From Halomonas sp. (GTDB taxonomy: Bacteria; Pseudomonadota; Gammaproteobacteria; Pseudomonadales; Halomonadaceae), in contig NZ_JACUUD010000019.1 of the NCBI RefSeq assembly GCF_014859505.1, positions 1 through 38,924 of the forward strand: a stretch of 38,924 nt of DNA, given 5' to 3'. Below, piece by piece: positions 19,486 through 28,544 of this stretch. A model generated the notes under the pieces. The model did not search any database. It was not told where the DNA came from and worked only from the letters and a program-made list of their open reading frames with translations. A program made the position numbers and the translations under genes. Each line of letters opens with the position of its first letter. Position 1 is the first letter of the stretch.

Positions 19486-21122
19486 ATGGCAAGTCCTGCT
19501 AACTGGCCCATACCGCTGCGCTATGGTGCCTACATCGCAAGCCTGCTGGGGCTGGGGGCAAGCCTGCCCGCCTGGGCGATGGGCGCACCCTTGTGGCCCG
19601 TCCTGCTGTTTGCCGCGCTGGTGGCTCTGGGAACCTGGGATCTCAGGCAGCGCTCCCGGACCCTGCGCCGCAACTATCCCATCCTCGCGCACCTTCGCTA
19701 CTGCATGGAGGGGATCGGCCCCGAGATTCGTCAGTATTTCGTGCAGTCGGATACCGAGGAGCGGCCCTTTTCCCGCGAACAGCGCAGTGCCGTCTACCAG
19801 CGTGCCAAGAACATCCTCGACAAGAAGCCCTTCGGATCCGTGATGGACATGTATGCAGAGGGCTACGAATGGATCAATCCTTCGTTGGCGCCGTCAGAAC
19901 CGGGTCATGATGCCATCACGGTACTGGTCGGCAGCGAGCGCCGCCAGCCCTATCGGGTCAGCCTGCTCAACATCTCGGCCATGAGCTTCGGTGCCCTCTC
20001 CGGCAATGCCATCGAGGCCCTCAACCGCGGGGCTCGACGCGGCGGCTTCTATCACGATACCGGCGAGGGCGGTATTTCGGGTCACCACCTGCAGGGCGGC
20101 GACCTGGTGTGGGAGATCGGCTCAGGCTACTTCGGCTGTCGCGACCTCGGGGGCAATTTCGACCCGAACACGTTCGCCGAGAATGCCGCCCGCCCCGAGG
20201 TCAAGATGATCGAGATCAAGCTCTCCCAGGGCGCCAAACCCGGCCACGGCGGCATCTTGCCCGCAGCCAAGGTGACCGCTGAGATCGCCGCCGCGCGAGG
20301 CGTTCCCATCGGCCAGGACGTGATATCGCCGGCAAGCCACATGGCCTTCTCCACGCCGCTGGAGATGATGCACTTCATCGAGCACCTGCGGGAACTCGCC
20401 GACGACAAGCCGGTGGGCATCAAGCTGGCCATCGGCCATCCCTGGGAGTGGTTCGGCATTGTCAAGGCGATGCTGGAGAGCGGCATCCACCCGACTTCAT
20501 CGTGGTGGACGGTGGTGAAGGGGGCACCGGCGCCTCCCCGCTGGAGTTGATCAATCGTCTGGGGATGCCGATGGTGGAGGCCCTGTCCCTGGTGCACAGC
20601 ACCCTGGTGGGTGCCAACCTGCGCCATCGCATTCGCCTCGGCGCCGCCGGCAAGATCATCTCGGCCTTTCATATCGCCCGCACCCTGGCGCTGGGCGCAG
20701 ACTGGTGCAACTCGGGGCGCGGTTTCATGTTCTCGCTGGGCTGCATCCAGGCCATGAACTGCCACTCCGACCGCTGCCCCAGCGGCGTGGCGACCCAGGA
20801 CCCTCGCCGCAGCCGACACCTGGACGTGGCCGACAAGAGCGAGCGGGTCTACCACTATCATCGCAACACCCTGGAGGCGCTGGTCGAGATGCTGTCCGCC
20901 GCGGGGCTGGAGCGCCCTGCCGACCTTCGCCCCGAGCACATCATGCGCCGCGTATCGCGCCACGAGACCCGTTCCTATGCCGAGCTGTACCCTGTGCTGG
21001 CCCAGGGCGAGCTGCTGCACCACCTTCCCGAACAGCCGCTGTTCCAGCGCTTCTGGCAGGAAAGCCGCAGCGATAGCTTCCAGGCGCCCGCGCAGATCAT
21101 CGACCTGCGCTATCGGTCCTGA
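19486..21122 (+). pseudogene. FMN-binding glutamate synthase family protein, frameshifted
   Basis: The gene encodes a GltS-type flavoprotein (COG0069): an N-terminal membrane segment, then an FMN barrel (SLLNISAMSFGALS, GAKPGHGGILPAAKV) and a 3Fe-4S cysteine motif (GCIQAMNCHSDRCPSG). The reading breaks at about 20491-20493. The first frame reads …ESGIHP and then runs to a stop at 20550; the second resumes DFIVVDGGEGGTGASP and continues to 21122. Restoring one base at CACCCG (as CACCCCG) gives a continuous protein of about 545 residues, so a single C seems to be missing. This is either a real mutation or a sequencing error in a C-run. The start at 19486 has AGGAG upstream. If intact, the enzyme would act at the membrane on an unknown electron donor or substrate. 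Confidence 0.88.
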
Positions 21123-21145
21123 CTCCGTCAGGACCGACGGCCACT

Positions 21146-22189
21146 TCAGGGCACCAGACCTCGAGCCAGCGCGGCCACCACCTCGGCGGCGGGCACCTCG
21201 CGGCAGCGGCTGGCGTTCTGGCCTGCCCACAGCGGGGAGAAGTCGCCGCTGCCGGCGGCCTCGGCAGCGGCGCGCAGCGGGCCGATGGCGCCGGTGGCCA
21301 GAGGAAAGGCGGGGGCGACGCCGCTCATCGGCCCCTGCTCGCGCATCAGGCGGGTGACGATGCCCCGGGCCGGGCGGCCGCTGTAGAGGTTGGTCAGCGC
21401 CGTGTGGCTGGCCGCCTCGCTCATCAGCGCCCGGCGGTGGATCGCCGAGACGGTCGACTCGGGGCAGCACAGGAAGGCGGTGCCCACCTGCACCGCCTCG
21501 GCCCCCAGCGCCCGGGCCGCCGCCACGCCGCGGGCATCGGCGATACCGCCGGCGGCGATCAGCGGCAGGTCGACGGCCTCGCGCACCTGGGGCAGCAGCG
21601 CGAAGGTGCCCATCTGAGTGGTGGGCTCATCGGTCAGGAACATGCCGCGGTGGCCGCCCGCCTCCAGCCCCTGGACGATGATGGCATCGGCGCCGTGGGC
21701 CGCGAGCCACCGGGCCTCCTCCACCGTGGTGGCCGAGGCGAGCACCGTGGCGCCCCACGCCTTGACCCGCGCAAGCAGCGCGGCCTCGGGCAGCCCGAAG
21801 TGGAAGCTCACCACCTCGGGGCGGAAGGGCGCGATGGCATCGCAGGCCTCGTGATCGAAGGGGCGCCGCCCGGGGCCCTCGGGCACGGCGCCGATGTCGA
21901 GGTCGAACTCGGCGTAGTAGGGGGCGAGCGCCTCATGCCAGCGCGCCCGGGCGGTGGGGTCCGGCGCAGGGGACGCATGGCAGAAGAAGTTGACGTTGAT
22001 GGGGGCCTCGGTGGCGGCCCGGATGGCGCCGAGCTCCTCGGCCATGGCCGACGGCGACAGCATGGCGCAGGGCAGCGCCCCCAGCCCGCCCGCCTTTGCC
22101 ACGGCAATGGCCAGCTCGCTGCCCTGGGCGCCGGCCATGGGGGCCTGGAGGATCGGCAGCGTGATGCCAAGGGTGTGGGTCAGGCTCAT
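21146..22189 (-). CDS. nitronate monooxygenase
   Basis: A 347-residue FMN-dependent TIM-barrel enzyme of the nitronate monooxygenase (2-nitropropane dioxygenase) family, which oxidises toxic propionate 3-nitronate and similar nitronates. Features seen: PILQAPMAGAQGSELAIAV at the N terminus, the GLEAGGHRG motif with H180, a residue linked to catalysis or flavin binding in class I enzymes, and the phosphate-binding LIAAGGIADARGVAAA and GAEAVQVGTAFL segments. The length is normal for the family. Its ATG overlaps the stop of the YihY/BrkB gene by four bases, so the two are co-translated. It converges with the frameshifted GltS-type gene, with only 23 bases between stops. Confidence 0.92.
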   Translation of the reverse strand: MSLTHTLGITLPILQAPMAGAQGSELAIAVAKAGGLGALPCAMLSPSAMAEELGAIRAATEAPINVNFFCHASPAPDPTARARWHEALAPYYAEFDLDIGAVPEGPGRRPFDHEACDAIAPFRPEVVSFHFGLPEAALLARVKAWGATVLASATTVEEARWLAAHGADAIIVQGLEAGGHRGMFLTDEPTTQMGTFALLPQVREAVDLPLIAAGGIADARGVAAARALGAEAVQVGTAFLCCPESTVSAIHRRALMSEAASHTALTNLYSGRPARGIVTRLMREQGPMSGVAPAFPLATGAIGPLRAAAEAAGSGDFSPLWAGQNASRCREVPAAEVVAALARGLVP

Positions 22190-23214
22190 CGGGGCTCTCC
22201 CGGATCTTGTGGAGCGTCTTGTGGAACGTCGGGTGGGTCGTCGGGCTCGGCGTCGCGGCGCCAGGGCCGGCGGAGCCCCAGGGTATCGGCCACGAAGGCG
22301 CCGCGCTCGCCGAGCGGCCGGGGCTCGCCGACGGTGGTGTCGCGGCGGGTCTGGCGCTCCATTTCACCGTTGATCTCGGCCCCCAGCAAGACGACGAAGG
22401 CCGATAGCCAGAACCACAGCATCAGCACCACCACGGCCCCCAGCGACCCGTAGAGCTGGCTCAGGGTGGCCATGCGCCCCACGTAGAGCGAGAGGCCGGC
22501 GGAGCCCAGAATCCACAGCAGGGTGGCGGTGACGGTGCCCACGCTGACCCACTCCCAGCGTGGCGAGCTGCGGTAGGGGGCGAAGCGGTAGAGCATCGCG
22601 ATCACCGCCATCATCACCAGCAGCAGCGCCGACCAGCGCGCCAGGCCGACCAGCATGGCCGGGGCCCCCGTCAGGCCGAGCTGGCCGCTGGCCAGGGGAA
22701 AGAGGGCCACGACGACGATGGTCACCAGGGTCAGGGCGATCATCCCCAGGGTCAGGGCGGCCACCACCAGCAGGCGGCCCAGCGGACCGCGCCGCTCCTC
22801 CTCGCCGTAGACCAGGTTGAGGGCGATGATCAGCCCGCGCACCCCCTTGGAGGCCGCAAACAGGGCCACCGCCAGGCTGCCGAAGGCGGTGAGGCTGAGG
22901 CCGGTGGGGGTGTTGTCGCCGATCTCGCGGGCCTGCTCCTCGATCAGCCCGGCCGCTTCGGGTGGCACGACGCGGGCCAGCTCGGCGATCTGGCGTGCCA
23001 TGTCCTGGGGGTCGAGCACCAGGGCCCACAGGGAGATGACCGCCGCGATGGCGGGAAACACCGAAAGCAGGGCATAGAAGGCGATGCCGGCGGAGAGCAG
23101 GCCGACGCGGTCATCGGCCAGCTGCTCCTTGACGCGCCAGAGGATGTCGAGCCAGCCGCGGCCGGGAATCTGGCTGGGCTTTTCGGCGCGGCGTCCGCGG
23201 CTCGGTGGTGCCAT
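22186..23214 (-). CDS. YihY/BrkB family inner-membrane protein
   Basis: A 342-residue integral membrane protein with about six transmembrane helices. The family signature is clear: DRVGLLSAGIAFYALLSVFPAIAA in the first helix region, LFAASKGVRGLIIALNLVYGEE in the middle and SQLYGSLGAVVVLMLWFWLSAF near the last helices. A transport role has been proposed for the family but is not established. The C terminus adds a Pro/Asp/Gln-rich tail (DVPQDAPQDPGEPR) encoded by a short imperfect repeat. The stop overlaps the nitronate monooxygenase start, and the protease gene ends eight bases upstream, so these three genes form a tight operon. Confidence 0.92.
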   Translation of the reverse strand: MAPPSRGRRAEKPSQIPGRGWLDILWRVKEQLADDRVGLLSAGIAFYALLSVFPAIAAVISLWALVLDPQDMARQIAELARVVPPEAAGLIEEQAREIGDNTPTGLSLTAFGSLAVALFAASKGVRGLIIALNLVYGEEERRGPLGRLLVVAALTLGMIALTLVTIVVVALFPLASGQLGLTGAPAMLVGLARWSALLLVMMAVIAMLYRFAPYRSSPRWEWVSVGTVTATLLWILGSAGLSLYVGRMATLSQLYGSLGAVVVLMLWFWLSAFVVLLGAEINGEMERQTRRDTTVGEPRPLGERGAFVADTLGLRRPWRRDAEPDDPPDVPQDAPQDPGEPR

Positions 23215-23222
23215 GGGGTGCC

Positions 23223-23744
23223 TCAGTTCGCTCGGGCGGGATGGAGAACCATGCGGGCGTCGCGGATCTCGATATCGAAGCGGTTGAGAAAGCTCATGCC
23301 GAGCAGCGCCACGTCGCCCTCCATGCCGGGGCTGATGGAGCCGCGCACCTCCCGCGCCGCGAAGCCGCCGAGGCTTACCTCGTCGAGGGTGGTGAGATCA
23401 CCGCGCACCCGGCCGTTGGCCGTATTGAACCAGGCGCTGCCGGTGGCCTCCAGCCCCAGCCGGTCGGCCAGCCCCGACGAGACGGCCACGTAGGTGGCCC
23501 CGGTATCGAGCAGGAACTCCACCGGCTCGCCGTTGATTCGCCCGGTGGCCAGGAAGTGCCCGGCCCGGTTGCGCTCCAGCACCACCGAGCTCTCGCCCTC
23601 CACGGCATTGACCAGGTGGGCATTGGGATTGCGCTGGTTCTCGAGGTAGCCGTGGAACCACCAGGTCCCGGCGCCGATGAACAGCATCCAGAACAACAGC
23701 ATCATGCCGAGTCCGGTACGCCGCACCGCCCTGTTGTCTGTCAT
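23223..23744 (-). CDS. retropepsin-like aspartic protease, clan AA
   Basis: A 173-residue protein with one N-terminal transmembrane helix (about 11-31) and a periplasmic domain that contains the retropepsin motif LLDTGAT (D80-T-G-A83) and the closing stretch VALLGMSFLNRFDIEI. This is the single-domain aspartic protease type (TIGR02281) common in proteobacteria; it would act as a dimer, and its substrates are not known. It sits eight bases upstream of the YihY/BrkB gene, which suggests an envelope context. Start: ATG preceded by GAGGGG. Confidence 0.87.
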   Translation of the reverse strand: MTDNRAVRRTGLGMMLLFWMLFIGAGTWWFHGYLENQRNPNAHLVNAVEGESSVVLERNRAGHFLATGRINGEPVEFLLDTGATYVAVSSGLADRLGLEATGSAWFNTANGRVRGDLTTLDEVSLGGFAAREVRGSISPGMEGDVALLGMSFLNRFDIEIRDARMVLHPARAN

Positions 23745-23816
23745 GGCCTACCCCTCTGCCTATGTATACCCATAGCGAAGTTGGACCTCCCGATACCGAC
23801 CAGATTCCCCTGCCCC

Positions 23817-25172
23817 TCAGCGGCCGTTACGCGCCTCCCACTCCGCTGCCGCCCGCTGGCCCCGGGTCTGGTCGACGCCCAGGCAGATCAGGATGGCGAC
23901 GATGAAGAGCGCGGCGCAAAGCAGGATCGAGGCCTGCAGGCCCACCACCGTCTGCAGCAGGCCGAGTGCCACGATGCCGAAGACCCCGGCCAGCTTGTTG
24001 GCCAGGCCCCAGAAGCCGAAGAACTCGGCGGCCTTGCGGGTCGGCGAGAAGAGCCCCACCAGGGCGCGGCTGGCCGACTGGCTGGAGCCCAGCGAGAGCC
24101 CCGCCAGGCAGCCGACGAAGAGGAACAGGTGCTGGGCCTCCCAGTCGAGGGCGAAGCGCACATTGAGGAAGGCAGTGACCTCCGGGGTCGCCCAGATGGC
24201 GACGATCGCCGCCACCCAGAGCCCCAGGGTGAAGAGGTAGGTGACCTTGGTGCCGATGCGGTCCTGGAGGAAGCCGAAGCCGAGTGCCCCGGCCGCCGCG
24301 GTGATCTGCACGATGATGAACATCAGGTTGCGGATCGACTCGTCCCAGCCGATCACCTGGGCGCCGTAGATGAAGGCGAAGGCGATGATGATGTAGACCC
24401 CGGCCATGGAGAAGAGCAGCGAGACCAGAAAGATGCCGAGATCCCGAAAGCGTCTCAGCTCGTGCAGGGTGGTAGAGACCCGCTCCCAGGCGATCTCCCG
24501 ATAGGGCTTGCCCGGCGGCTGGGGAGTGCCGCGCTCCTTCACCCACAGGAAGGTGGGGATGGCGGTGACCAGGAAGAAGGCCGCCGCGAAGGGCCCCACC
24601 CAGCGGATGCGCTCGAAGTTCTCCGTGGTGGCCTCGCCCAGCGCCACCAGGGTGAAGCCCGCGGCGAAGAGCCCGCCCACATAGCCCAGGGCCCAGCCGA
24701 AGCCGGAGATCTTGCCGAGATCCTCCGGCGGCCCCAGGTCGGGCAGGAAGGCGGCGATGAAGGACTCCCCCATGGAGTAGGCGTAGTTGGAGACCACGAT
24801 CAGCAGCAGGCCCAGCACCACGTAGCCCGGCGCCACAAAGTAGAGCATGGCGGTAGTGGCCACGGTGGCCAGGTAGCTCACGAACAGGAAGCGCTTCTTG
24901 GAGGCCTGGTAGTCCATCACCGCCCCGCACAGGGGGCCGGTGACCACCACCAGCAGGTAGCTCACCGCCAGCGCCAGGCTCCACAGGAAGTTGGCCAGCC
25001 GGTAACCGTCGCCGCGGTCGCCGACGATCACCGTGGTGAACAGCTCGCCGAACACCACGGTGATGATCAGCAGGGTGTAGGCCTGGTTGGCGAAGTCGAA
25101 CATCGCCCAGCCGAGGATCTCCTTGCGCGAGGCGCGGGTCCGCGGCGGTGTGACGCTGGTCAGGGGAGGCAT
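23817..25172 (-). CDS. MFS transporter, UMF1/Atg22-like family
   Basis: A 450-residue multi-pass membrane protein with about 12 hydrophobic helices. The N-terminal EILGWAMFDFANQAYTLLI and FVSYLATVATTAMLYF stretches, and SLGSSQSASRALVGLFSPTRKAAEFFGFWGL in the second half, are typical of the UMF1 (Atg22-like) branch of the major facilitator superfamily. In yeast Atg22 exports amino acids from the vacuole; the substrate of bacterial members is not known. The ATG at 25172 has AAGGA upstream and gives the usual N terminus; a reading open far upstream is antisense-type noise. It is 72 bases upstream of the protease gene. Confidence 0.9.
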   Translation of the reverse strand: MPPLTSVTPPRTRASRKEILGWAMFDFANQAYTLLIITVVFGELFTTVIVGDRGDGYRLANFLWSLALAVSYLLVVVTGPLCGAVMDYQASKKRFLFVSYLATVATTAMLYFVAPGYVVLGLLLIVVSNYAYSMGESFIAAFLPDLGPPEDLGKISGFGWALGYVGGLFAAGFTLVALGEATTENFERIRWVGPFAAAFFLVTAIPTFLWVKERGTPQPPGKPYREIAWERVSTTLHELRRFRDLGIFLVSLLFSMAGVYIIIAFAFIYGAQVIGWDESIRNLMFIIVQITAAAGALGFGFLQDRIGTKVTYLFTLGLWVAAIVAIWATPEVTAFLNVRFALDWEAQHLFLFVGCLAGLSLGSSQSASRALVGLFSPTRKAAEFFGFWGLANKLAGVFGIVALGLLQTVVGLQASILLCAALFIVAILICLGVDQTRGQRAAAEWEARNGR

Positions 25173-25248
25173 GGGGCTGTCCTTGCGGGTCGAGACGGCA
25201 AGCCTAGCAGCATGGGCCAGAGGCGCACCATCTCGACCCGCCGAGCGC

Positions 25249-25947
25249 TCAGCGGCAGAGCCGGAAGCCGCGCATGCCGAAATGGAAGTGGTCGGCGTGG
25301 GCCGGGTTGTAGTCCGGCCCCAGCACGTTGCCGAAGAGGTCGCAGGCGCCGTCCCTGGCCTCGCGCAGGAACTCGCCCCTCTCGCCCTCGTCGTCCCAGT
25401 GATCGAGCAGGCGGATCTCGCGCCCGTCGGCCAGGTGGAAGGCGGCCACGTCCAGCGCCTCGGCGGTGGCGTGCTCGCTGGGCCTCCCCTCCTCCCGCCC
25501 GTAGACGTTGCGGCAGGCGAAGCTGCCCAGGTGCTCCACCCTCGCCACCCGGCTGCCCAGCACCGCCTCGGCGGCGGGCTGCAGGCGCTGCCGCTCGAAG
25601 AGCGTCCAGGCCAGCGCCAGCGGGCAGCTCGCCACGAAGCTCGCATTGAAGTCGACGCCGCTGGCCTCGAGGCGGACCACGTTGGCCAGCGGGCAGCCGG
25701 CCACGGGTTCATGGTCCGCCAGCGGCGTCATGCGCAGTTCGCCCTCCGGCACCGTGGCCAGGGCCGCCAGGCACCCCTCGCGGTCGTCGGCCAGGCGGCG
25801 CAGCTTCCACTTCGTCACCGGCGTCAGGGGGTCATCGACGTGGAGCGGCTCGGCGGGGTGCCAGTGGCGGGGAATCTGCGCCTCGAACTGCCACCAGGCC
25901 AGCGCCAGGGCGCCGGCCAGCAGCAGCAGGATCAGCAGCCCACGCAT
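25249..25947 (-). CDS. extensin-family protein (Extensin-like C-terminal domain)
   Basis: A 232-residue protein with an N-terminal membrane anchor or signal (MRGLLILLLLAGALALAWW), then an Extensin-like C domain: paired cysteines (C59, C85, C108, C145 and others), SEHATAEALDVAAF with H159 and D166, and the HADHFHFG motif with H218, H220 and H222. These His/Asp positions resemble the zinc site of LAS-type (D-Ala-D-Ala) peptidases, so an envelope, possibly peptidoglycan, role is inferred. The ATG at 25947 has a consensus AGGAGGT. It starts 34 bases after the TelA stop and probably belongs to that operon. Confidence 0.85.
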   Translation of the reverse strand: MRGLLILLLLAGALALAWWQFEAQIPRHWHPAEPLHVDDPLTPVTKWKLRRLADDREGCLAALATVPEGELRMTPLADHEPVAGCPLANVVRLEASGVDFNASFVASCPLALAWTLFERQRLQPAAEAVLGSRVARVEHLGSFACRNVYGREEGRPSEHATAEALDVAAFHLADGREIRLLDHWDDEGERGEFLREARDGACDLFGNVLGPDYNPAHADHFHFGMRGFRLCR

Positions 25948-25981
25948 CGCCGTGACCTCCTGGATCGGGTCGGGGACAGGG

Positions 25982-27208
25982 TCACGAGCCGTCGGATGGC
26001 CTCTCTCCCGATCTGCCGCCTTCACCCGATGGGGTCGCCCGCTGGAGACGGTCGATGGCGGAGCCTCCCCGCCGGGACAGGTCGGCCAGACGATCGATCT
26101 GCGCATCCAGCCGGGGCAGGGCCTCCTGGCGATAGCGTGACAGATCATCGATGGCGCCCATCACGTCCTCGAAGGATTGCTCGAGGGCCTGCATGTCCAG
26201 CATCGCCCCTGATGCGCGCTGCTGGATCTCCACCCCCTGCTGGCGCAGGGTGCGGGCCGTGCCGCCGATCATCGCCGAGGTGGTGGCATTGAGGGCCTCG
26301 ACGCGGTCGAGCACCAGCCGCTGATTGGCCATGGCCAGGGCCACGGTCACCGCGACCGTCAAGGCAGAGACGGTGACGTTGATGGCACGGTCGACACCGC
26401 GTATCAGCTCGCGGTTGTTGCGGATGACCACCTCCAGCGCCAGCACCCCCTGCTGGCTGACCGTCAGCTGCTGCTGAAGATCGACGACCCGCTGACGCAG
26501 CGGGAAGAGCAGCTCCTCCTCGAGAAAGCCGCGCTGAGGGTCCGCCGCGTCTCGCCGTGCGATCGCCTCCTGCAGGCGGCTGTCGATCAGCCGACCCAGG
26601 GCCACCTGTCGCGCCAGCTGGCCGAGGATCTCGCCCAGCGCGGCCTGATCGTCACTCAGCGTCAGATTGTCGCGACGCAGCATGTCGCGGCCCGCCTCCA
26701 GGTCGGCGATGATCGCATCCAGGGCCTGCTGGGCACTCTCGAACTTGCGGAAATAGCGCTGCAGACGGCTGCCCACACCGGGAACCAGCGCCAGCACCCT
26801 GTCCAGCGGACTCGGCGAGAGCCGGTGCCGGGCGGGGTCGAGCTGATGCATGCGCTCGCGCAGCTCGACCAGCGAGCGCCCCGCCACCCCGCCCTCGTCG
26901 CCCTGGTGGGCCAGCTGGCGCAGGGGGGTGTCCAGCATGGCGCTGCGGTGAGCGGCCTGCTGCTGCAGTTCCAGCCCCATCTCGTCCACGGCACGTCGCT
27001 GACGTGCCAGCGATCCCTCGTCGCTGCCGCGGATCACCTCCGCGACGAACTCATCCGCCATGGCGGCCAGGGTAGCGTCCTCATCCGGGGCCTGGGTATC
27101 GCCCTCCTCGGCGCCCCCCTTTGCTGATAGCGTCGTGCCCAGCTCCCGGGCGATCTCCTCCAGCGGTGGCAACGACAGACGGGATTCGCCTGCGGGTTCC
27201 TGATTCAT
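25982..27208 (-). CDS. TelA/KlaA family toxic anion resistance protein
   Basis: A 408-residue mostly helical protein of the TelA family (PF05816), named after plasmid tellurite-resistance proteins; chromosomal members occur in many bacteria and their biochemical role is unclear. Family-like stretches are SPLDRVLALVPGVGSRLQRYFRKFESAQ and, near the C terminus, VALAMANQRLVLDRVEALNATTSAMI. The N-terminal 75 residues are acidic and low-complexity. The start is the ATG at 27208 with AGAGGT five bases upstream; a GTG two codons earlier is less likely. It follows a membrane/coiled-coil gene by 66 bases, a pairing seen for this family elsewhere. Confidence 0.88.
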   Translation of the reverse strand: MNQEPAGESRLSLPPLEEIARELGTTLSAKGGAEEGDTQAPDEDATLAAMADEFVAEVIRGSDEGSLARQRRAVDEMGLELQQQAAHRSAMLDTPLRQLAHQGDEGGVAGRSLVELRERMHQLDPARHRLSPSPLDRVLALVPGVGSRLQRYFRKFESAQQALDAIIADLEAGRDMLRRDNLTLSDDQAALGEILGQLARQVALGRLIDSRLQEAIARRDAADPQRGFLEEELLFPLRQRVVDLQQQLTVSQQGVLALEVVIRNNRELIRGVDRAINVTVSALTVAVTVALAMANQRLVLDRVEALNATTSAMIGGTARTLRQQGVEIQQRASGAMLDMQALEQSFEDVMGAIDDLSRYRQEALPRLDAQIDRLADLSRRGGSAIDRLQRATPSGEGGRSGERPSDGS

Positions 27209-27274
27209 AAGCACCTCTCGAGACGTGAAACATCCTCGGTCACGGCCGGGAGATTAAGCCCGCCGGCCCTCCCC

Positions 27275-28219
27275 TCACCCGCTGCCACGGCCGTAGCGAT
27301 CGGCCCCCTCGACGAAGCGACGCAGCTCCTCTAGCGCTCGGTCGGTGGACAAGGAGGCCTGAGGGCGCCCGGTCTCGATGCGCGCCATGGCCACGGCGGT
27401 ATCGTCAAGCACCGTGAGCGCCGACTCGTTGCGGGCGGCGAGCTCGCCCAGCCGGTGCTCGGTCTCTTCGACCAGCTCCAGGCGCCGCATCAGGGCGGCC
27501 CGCTCCTCCTCGCCCAGCCGCTTGTCGTCGGCGGCCAGGCGGCGGCGCACGAAATCGGCATCCACGCTGGCGACCCCGCGGGCCTGGGAGGCCATGGCAT
27601 TGAGGGTGTCCACCGCGCCGAGGCAGACCTCGGACACCAGGCCTCGCGCCCTTTCAAAGGCCAGCTCGCCGCTGTCGAAGCGGCCACTCAGCACGTCCAC
27701 AACATGGCGATAGCGGCTGTAGAGGCGGTCGGCCTGAACGGCCAGGTCGGGCCGGCTCGCCTCGACAAGGCCCTGCTTGGCTCGGCACATGGCCAGCACC
27801 AGGCTGTCGGCACCCGCCGGGGGGCGTGCCGGGTCGAGGACGGCCACGCCGCTTTCATGGGCCTCACGCGCCTGTCGACTTCGACGCTGCCGGTTCTCGG
27901 CCTCCCGCTGCGCCTGCAGCCGCCGCTCTCGCCGACGACGCAGCCAGCCGCGCAGGCGTCGCTCCAGCGGCAACGCCAGGGGAATGGCGACGATGCCCGC
28001 CAGCCACCCCGGCAGGCTGGGCCCGAAGCCTCCCCACAGGGAGGTCAGCCACATCAGCATGCTGATGAAGGGCACCACCAGGCTGTAGCGGACGATGACC
28101 TGCAAGCGGGAGGGGGATTCGCAGGCCACGGCCAGACGCGGGTTGGCCAGCCCCACCAGCAGCCAGGGCAGGCAGGTCATGAAAAGACCGTAGGAAAAAC
28201 CCTGCAAGAATCCCAACAT
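27275..28219 (-). CDS. membrane-anchored coiled-coil protein, probable TelA partner
   Basis: A 314-residue protein. The first ~95 residues hold two or three hydrophobic helices (FLQGFSYGLFMTCLPWLLVGL, YSLVVPFISMLMWL, GWLAGIVAIPLALPL). A very Arg-rich linker follows (RRLRGWLRRRRERRLQAQREAE, about 87-112), then a helical, coiled-coil-prone soluble domain to the end. I do not recognise an enzyme motif. The position directly upstream of telA parallels the XpaC/TelA-type gene pairs of other bacteria, so a partner role is inferred. AAGGAT lies about 11 bases before the ATG. Confidence 0.7.
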   Translation of the reverse strand: MLGFLQGFSYGLFMTCLPWLLVGLANPRLAVACESPSRLQVIVRYSLVVPFISMLMWLTSLWGGFGPSLPGWLAGIVAIPLALPLERRLRGWLRRRRERRLQAQREAENRQRRSRQAREAHESGVAVLDPARPPAGADSLVLAMCRAKQGLVEASRPDLAVQADRLYSRYRHVVDVLSGRFDSGELAFERARGLVSEVCLGAVDTLNAMASQARGVASVDADFVRRRLAADDKRLGEEERAALMRRLELVEETEHRLGELAARNESALTVLDDTAVAMARIETGRPQASLSTDRALEELRRFVEGADRYGRGSG

Positions 28220-28307
28220 GGGGATCGGTATCCTTCATCCGGCGGGGGGAGCTTCGAGTGTAGAGCAACCGGTCGGGCGAGACGACCGTCAGTGGGCATG
28301 ATTGACG

Positions 28308-28508
28308 TCAACCCCGGGAGAACGGGAGCAGCAGGGTCAACAGCAACGCCACCCCTCCCACCAACAGCGCCACGATCACGGCGATATCCACCAGACGGTC
28401 GAGCCAGCGATCGAGCCCGGCCCCGCCGGGCAGGGGCTTGCCGCGGCGCGGCTGGCGTCGTCGAGTGGCCCCGCGGCGGGGGCCGCGGGCAGTGGGCAGA
28501 AGCGACAT
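28308..28508 (-). CDS. small Arg-rich single-pass membrane protein (hypothetical)
   Basis: A 66-residue reading with a strongly basic N terminus (about 11 Arg in the first 24 residues) followed by one hydrophobic helix (LVDIAVIVALLVGGVALLLTLLL, about 39-61) and a short tail. The positive-inside pattern fits a cytoplasmic N terminus. The ribosome site is weak (GGA about nine bases before ATG). It lies on the same strand 88 bases upstream of the TelA-partner gene and may belong to that transcript. No family recognised; it could be a chance reading. Confidence 0.5.
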   Translation of the reverse strand: MSLLPTARGPRRGATRRRQPRRGKPLPGGAGLDRWLDRLVDIAVIVALLVGGVALLLTLLLPFSRG

Positions 28509-28544
28509 GGTCGAAGTCCGTTTTCACCATTTCCCTGAGCTTAC

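Noticed and set aside
20127-21470. Minus-strand reading opposite the frameshifted GltS-type gene
   Set aside because: No family similarity; the plus-strand frames join into a clear flavoprotein.
23205-25649. Long plus-strand reading across the protease and MFS genes
   Set aside because: It spans several well-supported minus-strand genes and reads as a low-complexity His/Gln/Gly/Arg-rich shadow.
27275-28219. Naming the TelA-upstream protein as a cobalamin-biosynthesis enzyme
   Set aside because: No ATP-binding or amidotransferase motif is visible; the protein is a membrane-anchored coiled coil.
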